Source: an uncultured Oscillospiraceae bacterium (GTDB taxonomy: Bacteria > Bacillota > Clostridia > Oscillospirales > Oscillospiraceae). From it: a DNA stretch of 63,186 bases. Under the pieces are notes generated by a model. That model ran no database searches. It saw only the letters and a program-made list of their open reading frames with translations, and was not told the DNA's origin. Where the stretch lies: assembly GCA_934597175.1 (NCBI GenBank), contig CAKTQR010000009.1, positions 1 through 63,186 on the forward strand. Reading direction: 5' to 3'. Of the stretch, positions 42,940 through 51,409 are shown one piece after another. Position numbers and translations under genes: made by a program. Positions within the stretch are counted from its first letter, which is position 1; every line of letters begins with the position of its first letter.

Positions 42940-43854
42940 ATGGACGCAAATACCTTTAAGCCCCTTGCGCAGCTAAAGCGCATGATGCTCATTATAAACC
43001 CCGTTTCCGGCAGGCGCATTTCTCTGCGTTTTCTGCCCGATATTATCAGAATTTTCACCGAAAACGACTATGTCGTGAGCGTTTTTCCGACCGGCAAGCG
43101 CGGCGACGCAACGGAGTTTGCCCGGCTGTACTCGGCTGAGTTTGACATCGTCGTCACCATCGGCGGCGACGGCACGCTCAACGAGACGATAACCGGCCTG
43201 ATTCTCGGCGGAAGCCACACCCCGCTCGGCTACATCCCCTCCGGCAGCACGAATGACTTTGCCTCCTGCCAGGGCATTTCCTCGGATATGCTGACGGCGG
43301 CGATGCACATTGCAAACGGCAGCCCCCGGCAGATCGATATAGGCAAATTCGGCGACAACTACTTTGCTTATGTCTCGGCCTTCGGCGCTTTCTCGTGGCT
43401 TTCGTACACGACCTCGCAGAATTTAAAGAATGTTCTCGGCCACTCGGCATATATTCTTGATGCGGTGAAGGACCTGCCGAAGCTCAAGTCTTACCACCTT
43501 AAGTTCACCGACGGTGAGTTTAACTACGAGGGTGACTACATTTTCGGTGCTGTATGCAACTCGACCTCCGTCGCCGGAACTTTCACGCTGCCGACAGATC
43601 TCGTCGACACCGCAGACGGCAAGTTTGAGGTGCTGCTGGTCCACAAGCCGCAGTCGCTCATCGATTGGCAGAGCATACTTACCGGCGTTTTCACGCAGGA
43701 CTACTCCTCGCCTTTCCTTGACCTGTTCCAGACCGAGACGCTGCGCATCGAAGCGCCCGCTCATCTTGACTGGTCGCTCGACGGCGAGCGTGGTCACGGC
43801 AAGAGCTCGATAGATTTTGAGATTTTGCCGAAGCGCATTACCCTTATAAGCTAA
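42940..43854 (+). CDS. Diacylglycerol kinase/YegS-type lipid kinase
   Basis: A 304-aa lipid kinase of the DgkB/YegS family. The nucleotide site is VVTIGGDGTLNETITG near residue 72, with NPVSG near residue 20, PSGSTNDFA near residue 103 and the C-terminal SLDGERG motif. Such enzymes phosphorylate diacylglycerol released by lipoteichoic-acid synthesis and return it to the phosphatidic-acid pool. Being 22 bp behind cdsA supports that role. GGAG precedes the ATG and a hairpin terminator follows. A different lipid substrate cannot be excluded. Confidence 0.9.
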   Translation: MDANTFKPLAQLKRMMLIINPVSGRRISLRFLPDIIRIFTENDYVVSVFPTGKRGDATEFARLYSAEFDIVVTIGGDGTLNETITGLILGGSHTPLGYIPSGSTNDFASCQGISSDMLTAAMHIANGSPRQIDIGKFGDNYFAYVSAFGAFSWLSYTTSQNLKNVLGHSAYILDAVKDLPKLKSYHLKFTDGEFNYEGDYIFGAVCNSTSVAGTFTLPTDLVDTADGKFEVLLVHKPQSLIDWQSILTGVFTQDYSSPFLDLFQTETLRIEAPAHLDWSLDGERGHGKSSIDFEILPKRITLIS

Positions 43855-43863
43855 AGGCTATAC

Positions 43864-43895
43864 TACCGCTTTCCTATCGAAGGCGGTACTTTTTT
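43864..43895 (+). terminator. Terminator after the lipid kinase gene
   Basis: A 10-bp stem with one wobble, TACCGCTTTC (43864-43873) with GAAGGCGGTA (43879-43888), then C and six T residues. The next gene starts only 10 bp later. Confidence 0.75.
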
Positions 43896-43904
43896 GATTA
43901 GAGT

Positions 43905-44708
43905 ATGAAGAATGTTTATCGAAAAATCAGAGATTTCACAGACGGGATAAGCGACGATAACGTAAGCGCACACGCAGCCGCAAGTGCGTTTTACATGTTT
44001 CTGTCGCTTGTGCCGTTCGTTGCGCTGGTCAGTACCATTCTGCCGCTCACGGGACTTGAGGAGGACAGATTGTTTGAGATAGTCAGCCACTATATCCCCG
44101 ATGCAATGCAGGGTATTATAAACTCCGCCGTCACGGATATCTACTCTGCCTCGAACGCCATACTGCCGATATCGATAATCATCACGATATGGCTTTCAAG
44201 CAGGGCGTTTTCCTCGCTCATACGGGGCGTTGAGGATGTTGCCGACTGCCCGAGGTACAGCTCGTATCTGAAGCGCAGCCTGCGTGCCTGCATTTACACC
44301 ATCGGTCTGATTTTTATCATGGTGCTGCTTTTGCTGCTGCTCGTTTTCGGCGACAGGCTAAGTGAGCTGCCGCTTTTGTCACCGTTTGTGCGCATAGTCA
44401 TAAAGCTCAGGATAATTGTCGTGGTCATTTTGCTGACCTGCGTCTTCATCGCCATCTACCACTGGGTGCCCGGCATGCGCCTTAAGCTCCGCCAGCTGCT
44501 GCCCGGGGCACTTGCCGCATCGGGCGCATGGCTTCTGTTTACATGGCTTTTCTCGCTTTACATCGTCTACGGCGGAGGCTACACGACCTACGGCAGTCTT
44601 GCCGCAATTATTATCACGCTGCTGTGGATGTACTGGTGCATGTACATCATCCTGCTGGGTGCGTATATTAATATGTATATATACCACAAGCGGCACGGCG
44701 ACGACTAA
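43905..44708 (+). CDS. YihY/BrkB family membrane protein
   Basis: A 267-aa inner-membrane protein of the YihY/virulence factor BrkB family, once misnamed RNase BN. It has six predicted helices and the family landmarks HAAASAFYMFLSLVPF near residue 25 and PGALAASGAWLLFTWLFSLYI near residue 200, with YGGGYTTYGSLAAIIITLLWMYW after it. Function is not established; transport has been proposed for relatives. The ribosome site is weak and the gene starts just behind a terminator, so read-through from the lipid kinase message or a promoter inside that gene is needed. Confidence 0.93.
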   Translation: MKNVYRKIRDFTDGISDDNVSAHAAASAFYMFLSLVPFVALVSTILPLTGLEEDRLFEIVSHYIPDAMQGIINSAVTDIYSASNAILPISIIITIWLSSRAFSSLIRGVEDVADCPRYSSYLKRSLRACIYTIGLIFIMVLLLLLLVFGDRLSELPLLSPFVRIVIKLRIIVVVILLTCVFIAIYHWVPGMRLKLRQLLPGALAASGAWLLFTWLFSLYIVYGGGYTTYGSLAAIIITLLWMYWCMYIILLGAYINMYIYHKRHGDD

Positions 44709-44764
44709 ACGCAGTGTTTAAAAAATTTCGTCATATTGCATAAAAAGCTTCTATCATTCTTTAG

Positions 44765-44792
44765 TTGACAAATTGTGCTAGTATGATACAAT
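44765..44792 (+). promoter_or_regulatory. Promoter of the giant glycosidase/phosphatase gene
   Basis: TTGACA (44765-44770) and TACAAT (44787-44792) with a 16-bp spacer, leaving a leader of about 115 nt. Confidence 0.65.
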
Positions 44793-44825
44793 AACATATA
44801 TGTATGGGCAATGCCTGTGCGTTGA

Positions 44826-44881
44826 AACAAGATATTGTGACTGTTTTATCAATGCATCGGCCTTGCTTTTTTTATCTTGTT
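44826..44881 (+). promoter_or_regulatory. Inverted repeat in the leader of the giant gene
   Basis: AACAAGATA (44826-44834) pairs with TATCTTGTT (44873-44881) across 38 nt, and a small GGCAATGCC hairpin lies just upstream. It could form a leader structure near the ribosome site. It matches no riboswitch class I know. Confidence 0.3.
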
Positions 44882-44914
44882 CATTATAAATCTATTTATG
44901 AAAGGGATGGATAA

Positions 44915-47900
44915 ATGAAGAAAGTACAGACAGGCAAGCGCATTTTAGCTACCGTGCTTGCAGTGATGATGCTTGTGTCGCTTATCCCCGTCACGGCGAT
45001 GGCGGATAACACGAGTACCACAGAAAAGCCCTGGAAGGGCGTCGCCGACGGCGATATCTTGGTAAAAGATACGATAACCAAGATCACCAACGGCGTTGTC
45101 GAGCATGAGATCATCGCAAATACCCCCGCAGGCGATGACCAGAAGATTGACTATTTGTGTCGTGTCAATCTCAGCGACACAATAAAGATCGTAGCTTGCT
45201 ACGGTGAGGATGACGCATCAAGCTGGCGCATGGTCCCCACCACCAAGCAGGCTGCCGCTTATGAGAAGAAGCACCCCGGCGAAACTGTTGTTGCAGCCAT
45301 AAACGCCGACTTCTTCAACATGGCGACCGGCGAGCCTATCGGCGCACTGGTCATGGACGGCGTAAAATACCACGACGCTAACGGCCGTTGGTACTTCGCC
45401 ATTCTGAAGGACGGCACGGCTGTCATCAGAGATACGCCCGACCTGAGCGACTGCCAGAGCGCTGTCGGCGGTTGGCTGCCTCTTGTCAAGGACGGTCAGC
45501 TGTGCACCGACAACTTTGCAGGCGGCACTAACGACTACGGTCGCTGCACCATCGGCATCATGGAGGACGGCAGCATCGTCACCTCCGTCACGCACGGCAT
45601 GCTGACCCCCGTTTCCTGCGGCCGTACATACAAGGAGATCGCCGAGATGTATCAGCGTGAGGGCGCAAAGGATGTCCTCGTGCTCGACGGCGGCGGCTCG
45701 GCTACCTTCGCAGCCCGTGTTGAGGGCAGCGATAAGCTTGAAGTTCGCAACTCCCCCTCGGACGGCGCTGAGCGTGAGGTCTGCTCGTCCCTGCTCATCG
45801 TTTCCACCGCAACTAAGACCGGCGTGTTCGACCACGCTGCACTTGCCCCCAACAACGAGCTGTACACCCCCGGCTACGAGGTGCAGTTCACCGCCAGCGG
45901 CATCGACACCGCAGGCTTCCCCGTTGAGATGCCCGCAGGCGTGACCTGGGCTCTTGCCGACGACAGCAAGGACATGGGCACGATCGATGCAAACACGGGT
46001 CTGTTCAAAGCCGGCGACAAGACCGGCACGGTCAATGTCGAGCTGCTTAAGGACGGCAAGGTCATCGGCACTACTGCGATAGAGATCGCAGTGCCCGACC
46101 ACATCTACTTCAACTCCGAAGAGCTCAGCCTTGGCTTTGAGGACGAGAGCAACCTTTCCCTCGTTGTCCGCAACAAGGACCGTGACCTTAACATCAAGGA
46201 CGGCGACATTGTATGGACGATGAGCACCGAGGGGCTCGGCACTTTCAAGGGCAACACCTTCGTTGCAAACAGCGAAAACAGCCTTAACGGCGATATCACC
46301 GCAACCTCGAAATATGATGAGAAGCTTTCCGCCTCCATCCATGTTATCGTCGGCATGCTCCCGACCATCGTTTGGGACTTTGAGGATCATGTCAATCCCG
46401 AGACCGGCGAGGTCACTTCCGCTCAGGATTATTATTGCGGAACAAACGGCATACTCAGGACCTCGAACTACGGCAGAGGCGGTAAAGAATCCGTTGAGAT
46501 CGTATCCATTAAGGATGATGATCCCGTTCGCTTCGGTGCGCACTCTCTGAAGCTCAACTTTGACTTTACAAACTGCGGAGCAGTTACCGAGGGCGCAGAG
46601 GTCGGTCCCGCCGAAGGAATGAGTATTCCCGGAACTCCGACCGGTCTTGGCGTTTGGGTCTACGCACCCGAGGGTGTCGGCGTTAACTACGGCAGCGTCA
46701 CAGATACAGACGGCAAGCTTATTTCCGGCCTTTGGCTGCGCTGCTACTGCACCGACGCTCAGGGCAAGCTCAGTCAGGTCGACTTCACCCTTGAGCCCAA
46801 GGATCAGAGAGTTCAGGACGGCTACAATCCCGAGACCGGTGAATGGGAAGTCCAGCCCGGTATCTACTGGGAGGGCTGGCAGTATCTCGAGGCTGACCTG
46901 TCCAAGTGGCAAGCTCCGTTGTCCCTCATGTCCAAGAAGGCATTTCGTCTCATGTTCGTTGCCGGCACCAAGATGACCGGTACCCAGCGTGCAGGCGAGC
47001 TTTACTTCGACAACTTCCAGTTCGTTTACGGCACTAACATCGACGATGTCGACGCTCCCGTTGTTGACTCTGTCCGTGTAAACGACTCCGATATCAAGAA
47101 CGGTACTGTTCTGACCACCGACACTCTGCGTGTTGACGCTTACATGCACGACATTCAGAATAAGTACACCAGCGGCATTGACGCCGACACCATCCGCATG
47201 TATGTCGACGGTATCAATGTCTCCAACAACGACAAGTACCAGTTCGTCGTTGAGCCGGACGGCTCTATCGCACACCTTTACGACCTCAAGCTGCCCGACG
47301 GCGACCACACCATCGCAGTCTCCGTCCGTGACGAATTCGGCAACGAGACCACCGAGACCCGCTCGTTCACCGTTAAGGCCGATAATGAGGTCAAGCATTC
47401 AAGCGTGTTCGTCGCAGCAGCCGAGAACGCCGCCGTTATCGGTAAGACCGTAAGCCTTAATATTACGGCTACCGACAGCGACATTCAGTCGGCTACCACC
47501 ATTCTGAGCCTCAACAATAAGTTCAGGAGCTACACTGTCACTTTCTCGGATAACTACGACGGCACTTACTCTTACAGCAAGCTTTCCAAGACTCTTACCG
47601 TAAACGCAGAGCGCAAGGCAGATGCCTCGGCTGACAGCAATGTCATTGCGACCGTCACGGTAGATATCCCGTCCTCCCTCTCTGCAAGCGATAAGTTCAC
47701 CTACACCGTCAAGGGCGGCAGCTACACCACGGCGGACAATTACTATGCGACCTATTCCGCACATGAGGCAGCCCTGCCCGTTACCGCAGCTTACAACATC
47801 TCCGCAGAGGTAGTCCTTGTCGGCGCTCCCACGACCCTCACGGTCACGAACGACAAGAACGAGCCCGCCGCAAATGTTGATGTTTACAATGCGGCAAACA

Positions 47901-50900
47901 ACGAAAAGATCGGCACGACCGACGAAAAGGGTCTGCTGACCACCGATTACTTCAGCAACGCAGCCGGCAACACCACCATCTACGCCAAGGATGCGGCAGG
48001 TCTCCTCTCCTTCCAGCTGACCGTCAAGTCCTACGACGCAGCCGGTGAGGACTCCGCCATGCCTTACGGTCTTATGTTCAACGCTCTGAACGATGCGGCT
48101 CACGGCAAGAGCATGACCTGGATGTCCAACGCAGCCAAGGCCGAAAAGCAGTCCATCCGCTATCGTGTAAGCGGTACTGAGGACTGGACGACCATCGCTG
48201 CAGACGCAACGCTGCGCACCTTTACCAAGGGCGGCAACAGCGCCGTCTATGTAAACAGCGTGACACTTGAGGGACTCAACCCCGGCACGACCTATGAATA
48301 CCAGATAGGCGGCGGCGAGGCATGGAGCGAGGTCGCCACCTTCAAGACCGTAAACTCCGCAAGCGACAAGACCCGCTTCTTCGCACTCGGCGACATTCAG
48401 GCGGACGATCTGACCAACATCGAGAGAGTCGTCAGCAAGCTCGGCGAGGGCAACTATGACTTCGGCATCCAGACCGGCGACGCAGTCGACGATGCGACCT
48501 CCTACAGCCACTGGAACGACATTGCAAATCTGTTCGGTGTCGATCGCTTCGGCAGCACCGACATGATCCATGTTCTCGGCAACCACGAGTATGCAGGCGA
48601 CGCAAACGCCGACGCAGCGACCAATTACTTCAATCTCCCGACCAAGGCAAAGCCCGGCAGCTACTATTCGCTGACCTACGGCAATGTTTACCTTGCAGTC
48701 GTCAACTACACCGGCACTTCTTCCGATCTTAAGGAAGCCATGGATTGGCTGAGCAAGGACGCTGCCCAGAGCAACGCCACCTGGAAGGTCCTCCTCATGC
48801 ACCAGCCGGCGTACTACACCAACAGCTACGGCGGCAACGCTGAAATTTTCAACGCCGTTCCCGCAGTCTGCGAGGCAGCCGGCATTGATGTCGTCTTCTC
48901 CGGCCACGACCACTCCGCTGCAAGGACCAATCCGCTGCTTAAGGGCGAGGTCGACGACGAAAACGGTATCTACTACTACATCTGCGGCTCGTCCGGCGAG
49001 AAGTCCTACTCCATCACCTCGCAGGATAAGTTCGATTACGAAAAGATCTTCAAGTTTGCAACCACCGACTTCACCGCAACCTACCTGTCCGTCTCCGCCG
49101 ACAAGGACGAGATGACCATCGAGTACTACGATATCGACAAGGGTCTGATAGACTCCGTCACCATTGAGTCCCCCTGCAAGAGACACGGTCACTCCGCCTG
49201 CTACGATCCGGCAGATAAGACCGTTTCCTGCTCCGTCTGCGGCGAGGCTATGGAAAACTACACCGGCAACGCCACCGACAAGGACGGCAACAACTACTAC
49301 ATCCTCGCAGGCAAGGCCGCTACCGGCTGGTTTATGCACGGCAACGATGTCTGCTACGCAAACAGCAAGGGCGTCCTCCAGAAGGTAGAGCTCGTAAGCG
49401 AGACCAAGACTCAGTGCACCCACAGAGGTAAGTCCGTTTACAGTTGCAAGACCGTTGAGTCCGGCGACAGCTCCGAGTACACCGTCCGTGACGATATCGC
49501 CCCGGGCCACGAGTACGACAGCGAAGACCCGACCGCTCCCAACCGTGTCTGCACCGTTTGCGGCTGGCATGAGATCAGCCTCAACGACTGCAAGGTCGAG
49601 CTTTCCTACATGAGCTACTCCTACACCGGCAAGCAGATCAAGCCCTACATCTATGTCACCGCTCCCGACGGCACGAAGCTGCTTGACTACTACGACTTCA
49701 CCGAGGTTTACGGCGAGAACACCGAATGTGGCTACGGCACCGTTACCGTTCTGCCGCAGAACGCAGACTACTGGGTCAACCTCAACCAGAAGCGCGGTAC
49801 TTTGCGTGACGACGGCGCTGCTATCAAGATAAACTTCGTCATCCACGCAGCAACCGTCAAGAATGTCAAGGCCAAGATGGCTGTCGACGGCGTCAATGTG
49901 ACTTGGGATAAGGTCGCCGAGGCCGACGGCTACAACATCTATGTCTGGGATCGTGCAAAGCAGGATTATGTCCTCAACAAGAGCGTGATCGGCGCAAATA
50001 CGACCTCCACCACGGTTTACGGCGTCAAGGCCGGCACTACCTGCTGGGTCAAGGTCTGCGCATACAACGATGTTGACGGCGGCAAGGTCGTCGGCTACGG
50101 CAACAGCGCAAAGGTCAATGTTCCCAGCAACTTCGCTCAGAAGCTTCAGGCTCCCGTTGTCACCGCAGGCAACACCGCAAGCACCGGCTACATCCGCCTG
50201 ACCTGGGATAAAGTTCCCAACGCAACGCAGTACAAGGTCTACCGTGCAGGCACATCGGGCGGTACATACTCGCTCATGTTCACCACCACCGGCACGAGCT
50301 ACACGAACACCTCCGCCGCTGCGGGCTACACCTACTATTACAAGGTCGTTGCAGTTGACAGCAAGGGCAATTACGCCACCTCCGACTACAGCAAGACCGT
50401 GTCCCGCACCTGCGACTGTGCTCAGCCCGTCGTGAAGCTGACCACCAACGCAAACTCCGGCAGACCCGCACTCAGCTGGAACAGCGTTAAGGGCGCTTCG
50501 AGGTATGAGATCTTCCGCTCCACCGACGGCAAGAACTTTACCCACTATGACTTCACCGCAAGCACGACCTACACGAATATCAGCACTACCCCCGGCACGA
50601 CCTACTACTACAAGATCAAGGCAATAAGCGGCAGAACGATCTATGCAGACTCGGCTGTCAGCGCCGTTCGCTACATCACCTGCGACTGCGCAAAGCCCGC
50701 TGCAAAGATCGCCGTTGATCCCGTTTCCGGCAAGCCCACCCTCAGCTGGGCAGCAGTCACCGGCGCAGATAAGTACGAGATCTATGTCTCCTCCAACAAC
50801 AAGGACTTCAAGCTTCTCGATACTACCGACGAGCTCACCTACTCCGACAGCACCGTAAAGCCCGGCGTGACCAACTACTACAAGGTCAAGGCTCTTTGTG

Positions 50901-51229
50901 CAGTCACCAAGTACGGCGATTCCGCCCTGTCGGACGCACGCTCGATAACCTGCGACTGCGCAGCTCCCGTTGTTGAGATCTCGATCAACGAGACCTACAA
51001 CAAGCCCATGATCTCGTGGGAAGCTGTTGACGGTGCATCGAAGTATGTGATATACCGCAGCACCGACGGCAAGACCTTCAAGCAGTACGATACGATCACA
51101 AAGACCGCATACACTAACACCAGCACCACCTCCGGCACGACTTACTACTATCAGGTCAAGGCCGTCTGTGCGACGAGCTCTTACGGCGATTCCGCCCTCA
51201 GCAGCCCCGTCAGCATCAAAGTTCCCTGA
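44915..51229 (+). CDS. Giant secreted phosphodiester glycosidase/metallophosphoesterase/FN3 protein
   Basis: A 2,104-aa exported protein. A signal peptide (about 1-30) leads to a phosphodiester glycosidase (NAGPA-type) domain, about 50-300, marked by VVAAINADFFNM, GALVMDGVKY and VLVLDGGGSATF. Ig-like and carbohydrate-module-like regions follow (about 310-1045). A purple-acid-phosphatase N domain (about 1046-1150) precedes a metallophosphoesterase (about 1150-1420) with ALGDIQ, GDAVDD, GNHEY, LMHQP and GHDH metal ligands all intact. Then come Cys-rich CxxC segments (about 1424-1560), an Ig-like domain and five fibronectin-III repeats. No SLH, sortase or lipobox anchor is seen. It may uncap and then dephosphorylate phospho-sugars. 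Single gene with its own promoter and terminator. Confidence 0.85.
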   Translation: MKKVQTGKRILATVLAVMMLVSLIPVTAMADNTSTTEKPWKGVADGDILVKDTITKITNGVVEHEIIANTPAGDDQKIDYLCRVNLSDTIKIVACYGEDDASSWRMVPTTKQAAAYEKKHPGETVVAAINADFFNMATGEPIGALVMDGVKYHDANGRWYFAILKDGTAVIRDTPDLSDCQSAVGGWLPLVKDGQLCTDNFAGGTNDYGRCTIGIMEDGSIVTSVTHGMLTPVSCGRTYKEIAEMYQREGAKDVLVLDGGGSATFAARVEGSDKLEVRNSPSDGAEREVCSSLLIVSTATKTGVFDHAALAPNNELYTPGYEVQFTASGIDTAGFPVEMPAGVTWALADDSKDMGTIDANTGLFKAGDKTGTVNVELLKDGKVIGTTAIEIAVPDHIYFNSEELSLGFEDESNLSLVVRNKDRDLNIKDGDIVWTMSTEGLGTFKGNTFVANSENSLNGDITATSKYDEKLSASIHVIVGMLPTIVWDFEDHVNPETGEVTSAQDYYCGTNGILRTSNYGRGGKESVEIVSIKDDDPVRFGAHSLKLNFDFTNCGAVTEGAEVGPAEGMSIPGTPTGLGVWVYAPEGVGVNYGSVTDTDGKLISGLWLRCYCTDAQGKLSQVDFTLEPKDQRVQDGYNPETGEWEVQPGIYWEGWQYLEADLSKWQAPLSLMSKKAFRLMFVAGTKMTGTQRAGELYFDNFQFVYGTNIDDVDAPVVDSVRVNDSDIKNGTVLTTDTLRVDAYMHDIQNKYTSGIDADTIRMYVDGINVSNNDKYQFVVEPDGSIAHLYDLKLPDGDHTIAVSVRDEFGNETTETRSFTVKADNEVKHSSVFVAAAENAAVIGKTVSLNITATDSDIQSATTILSLNNKFRSYTVTFSDNYDGTYSYSKLSKTLTVNAERKADASADSNVIATVTVDIPSSLSASDKFTYTVKGGSYTTADNYYATYSAHEAALPVTAAYNISAEVVLVGAPTTLTVTNDKNEPAANVDVYNAANNEKIGTTDEKGLLTTDYFSNAAGNTTIYAKDAAGLLSFQLTVKSYDAAGEDSAMPYGLMFNALNDAAHGKSMTWMSNAAKAEKQSIRYRVSGTEDWTTIAADATLRTFTKGGNSAVYVNSVTLEGLNPGTTYEYQIGGGEAWSEVATFKTVNSASDKTRFFALGDIQADDLTNIERVVSKLGEGNYDFGIQTGDAVDDATSYSHWNDIANLFGVDRFGSTDMIHVLGNHEYAGDANADAATNYFNLPTKAKPGSYYSLTYGNVYLAVVNYTGTSSDLKEAMDWLSKDAAQSNATWKVLLMHQPAYYTNSYGGNAEIFNAVPAVCEAAGIDVVFSGHDHSAARTNPLLKGEVDDENGIYYYICGSSGEKSYSITSQDKFDYEKIFKFATTDFTATYLSVSADKDEMTIEYYDIDKGLIDSVTIESPCKRHGHSACYDPADKTVSCSVCGEAMENYTGNATDKDGNNYYILAGKAATGWFMHGNDVCYANSKGVLQKVELVSETKTQCTHRGKSVYSCKTVESGDSSEYTVRDDIAPGHEYDSEDPTAPNRVCTVCGWHEISLNDCKVELSYMSYSYTGKQIKPYIYVTAPDGTKLLDYYDFTEVYGENTECGYGTVTVLPQNADYWVNLNQKRGTLRDDGAAIKINFVIHAATVKNVKAKMAVDGVNVTWDKVAEADGYNIYVWDRAKQDYVLNKSVIGANTTSTTVYGVKAGTTCWVKVCAYNDVDGGKVVGYGNSAKVNVPSNFAQKLQAPVVTAGNTASTGYIRLTWDKVPNATQYKVYRAGTSGGTYSLMFTTTGTSYTNTSAAAGYTYYYKVVAVDSKGNYATSDYSKTVSRTCDCAQPVVKLTTNANSGRPALSWNSVKGASRYEIFRSTDGKNFTHYDFTASTTYTNISTTPGTTYYYKIKAISGRTIYADSAVSAVRYITCDCAKPAAKIAVDPVSGKPTLSWAAVTGADKYEIYVSSNNKDFKLLDTTDELTYSDSTVKPGVTNYYKVKALCAVTKYGDSALSDARSITCDCAAPVVEISINETYNKPMISWEAVDGASKYVIYRSTDGKTFKQYDTITKTAYTNTSTTSGTTYYYQVKAVCATSSYGDSALSSPVSIKVP
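50411..51229 (+). repeat. Three 270-bp units encoding Cys-Asp-Cys fibronectin-III domains
   Basis: TGCGACTG(T/C) encoding Cys-Asp-Cys recurs at 50411, 50681 and 50951, exactly 270 bp (90 codons) apart. Each unit runs from CDCA through a tryptophan-containing SW strand and an EI-or-VI strand to a TYYY(K/Q)(I/V)KA strand. Two related FN3 domains lie upstream without the CDC motif. Confidence 0.85.
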
Positions 51230-51260
51230 TTTCATCCGGGAAAACAGCAAATAACGAAAA

Positions 51261-51291
51261 ATCATGCAGCAAAAATGCTGCATGATTTTTT
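51261..51291 (+). terminator. Terminator of the giant glycosidase/phosphatase gene
   Basis: An 11-bp perfect stem, ATCATGCAGCA (51261-51271) with TGCTGCATGAT (51276-51286), loop AAAA, followed by T residues. Confidence 0.92.
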
Positions 51292-51342
51292 CAGCTCAAT
51301 TAAGTCATTATTAACAATTTTTGAACTTTGATTTTATGCATG

Positions 51343-51371
51343 TTGACATAAATTTTTAATTGTGTTATCAT
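51343..51371 (+). promoter_or_regulatory. Promoter of the MATE transporter gene
   Basis: TTGACA (51343-51348) and TATCAT (51366-51371) with a 17-bp spacer, 38 bp before the ATG. Confidence 0.65.
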
Positions 51372-51409
51372 TCTCTGGTTGAAATTTTTAGATAGTATGG
51401 TGAAATGAA

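Noticed and set aside
44793..44914. Possible cyclic-di-GMP riboswitch in the leader
   Set aside because: The conserved cores of the known classes could not be found.
47399..51283. A 1,294-codon open frame antisense to the giant enzyme gene
   Set aside because: It mirrors the strong codon bias of the plus-strand gene, has an unnatural Val/Gly/Cys/Ala-rich product, no ribosome site and no domain. The same holds for 45218-47398 and 37295-39199.
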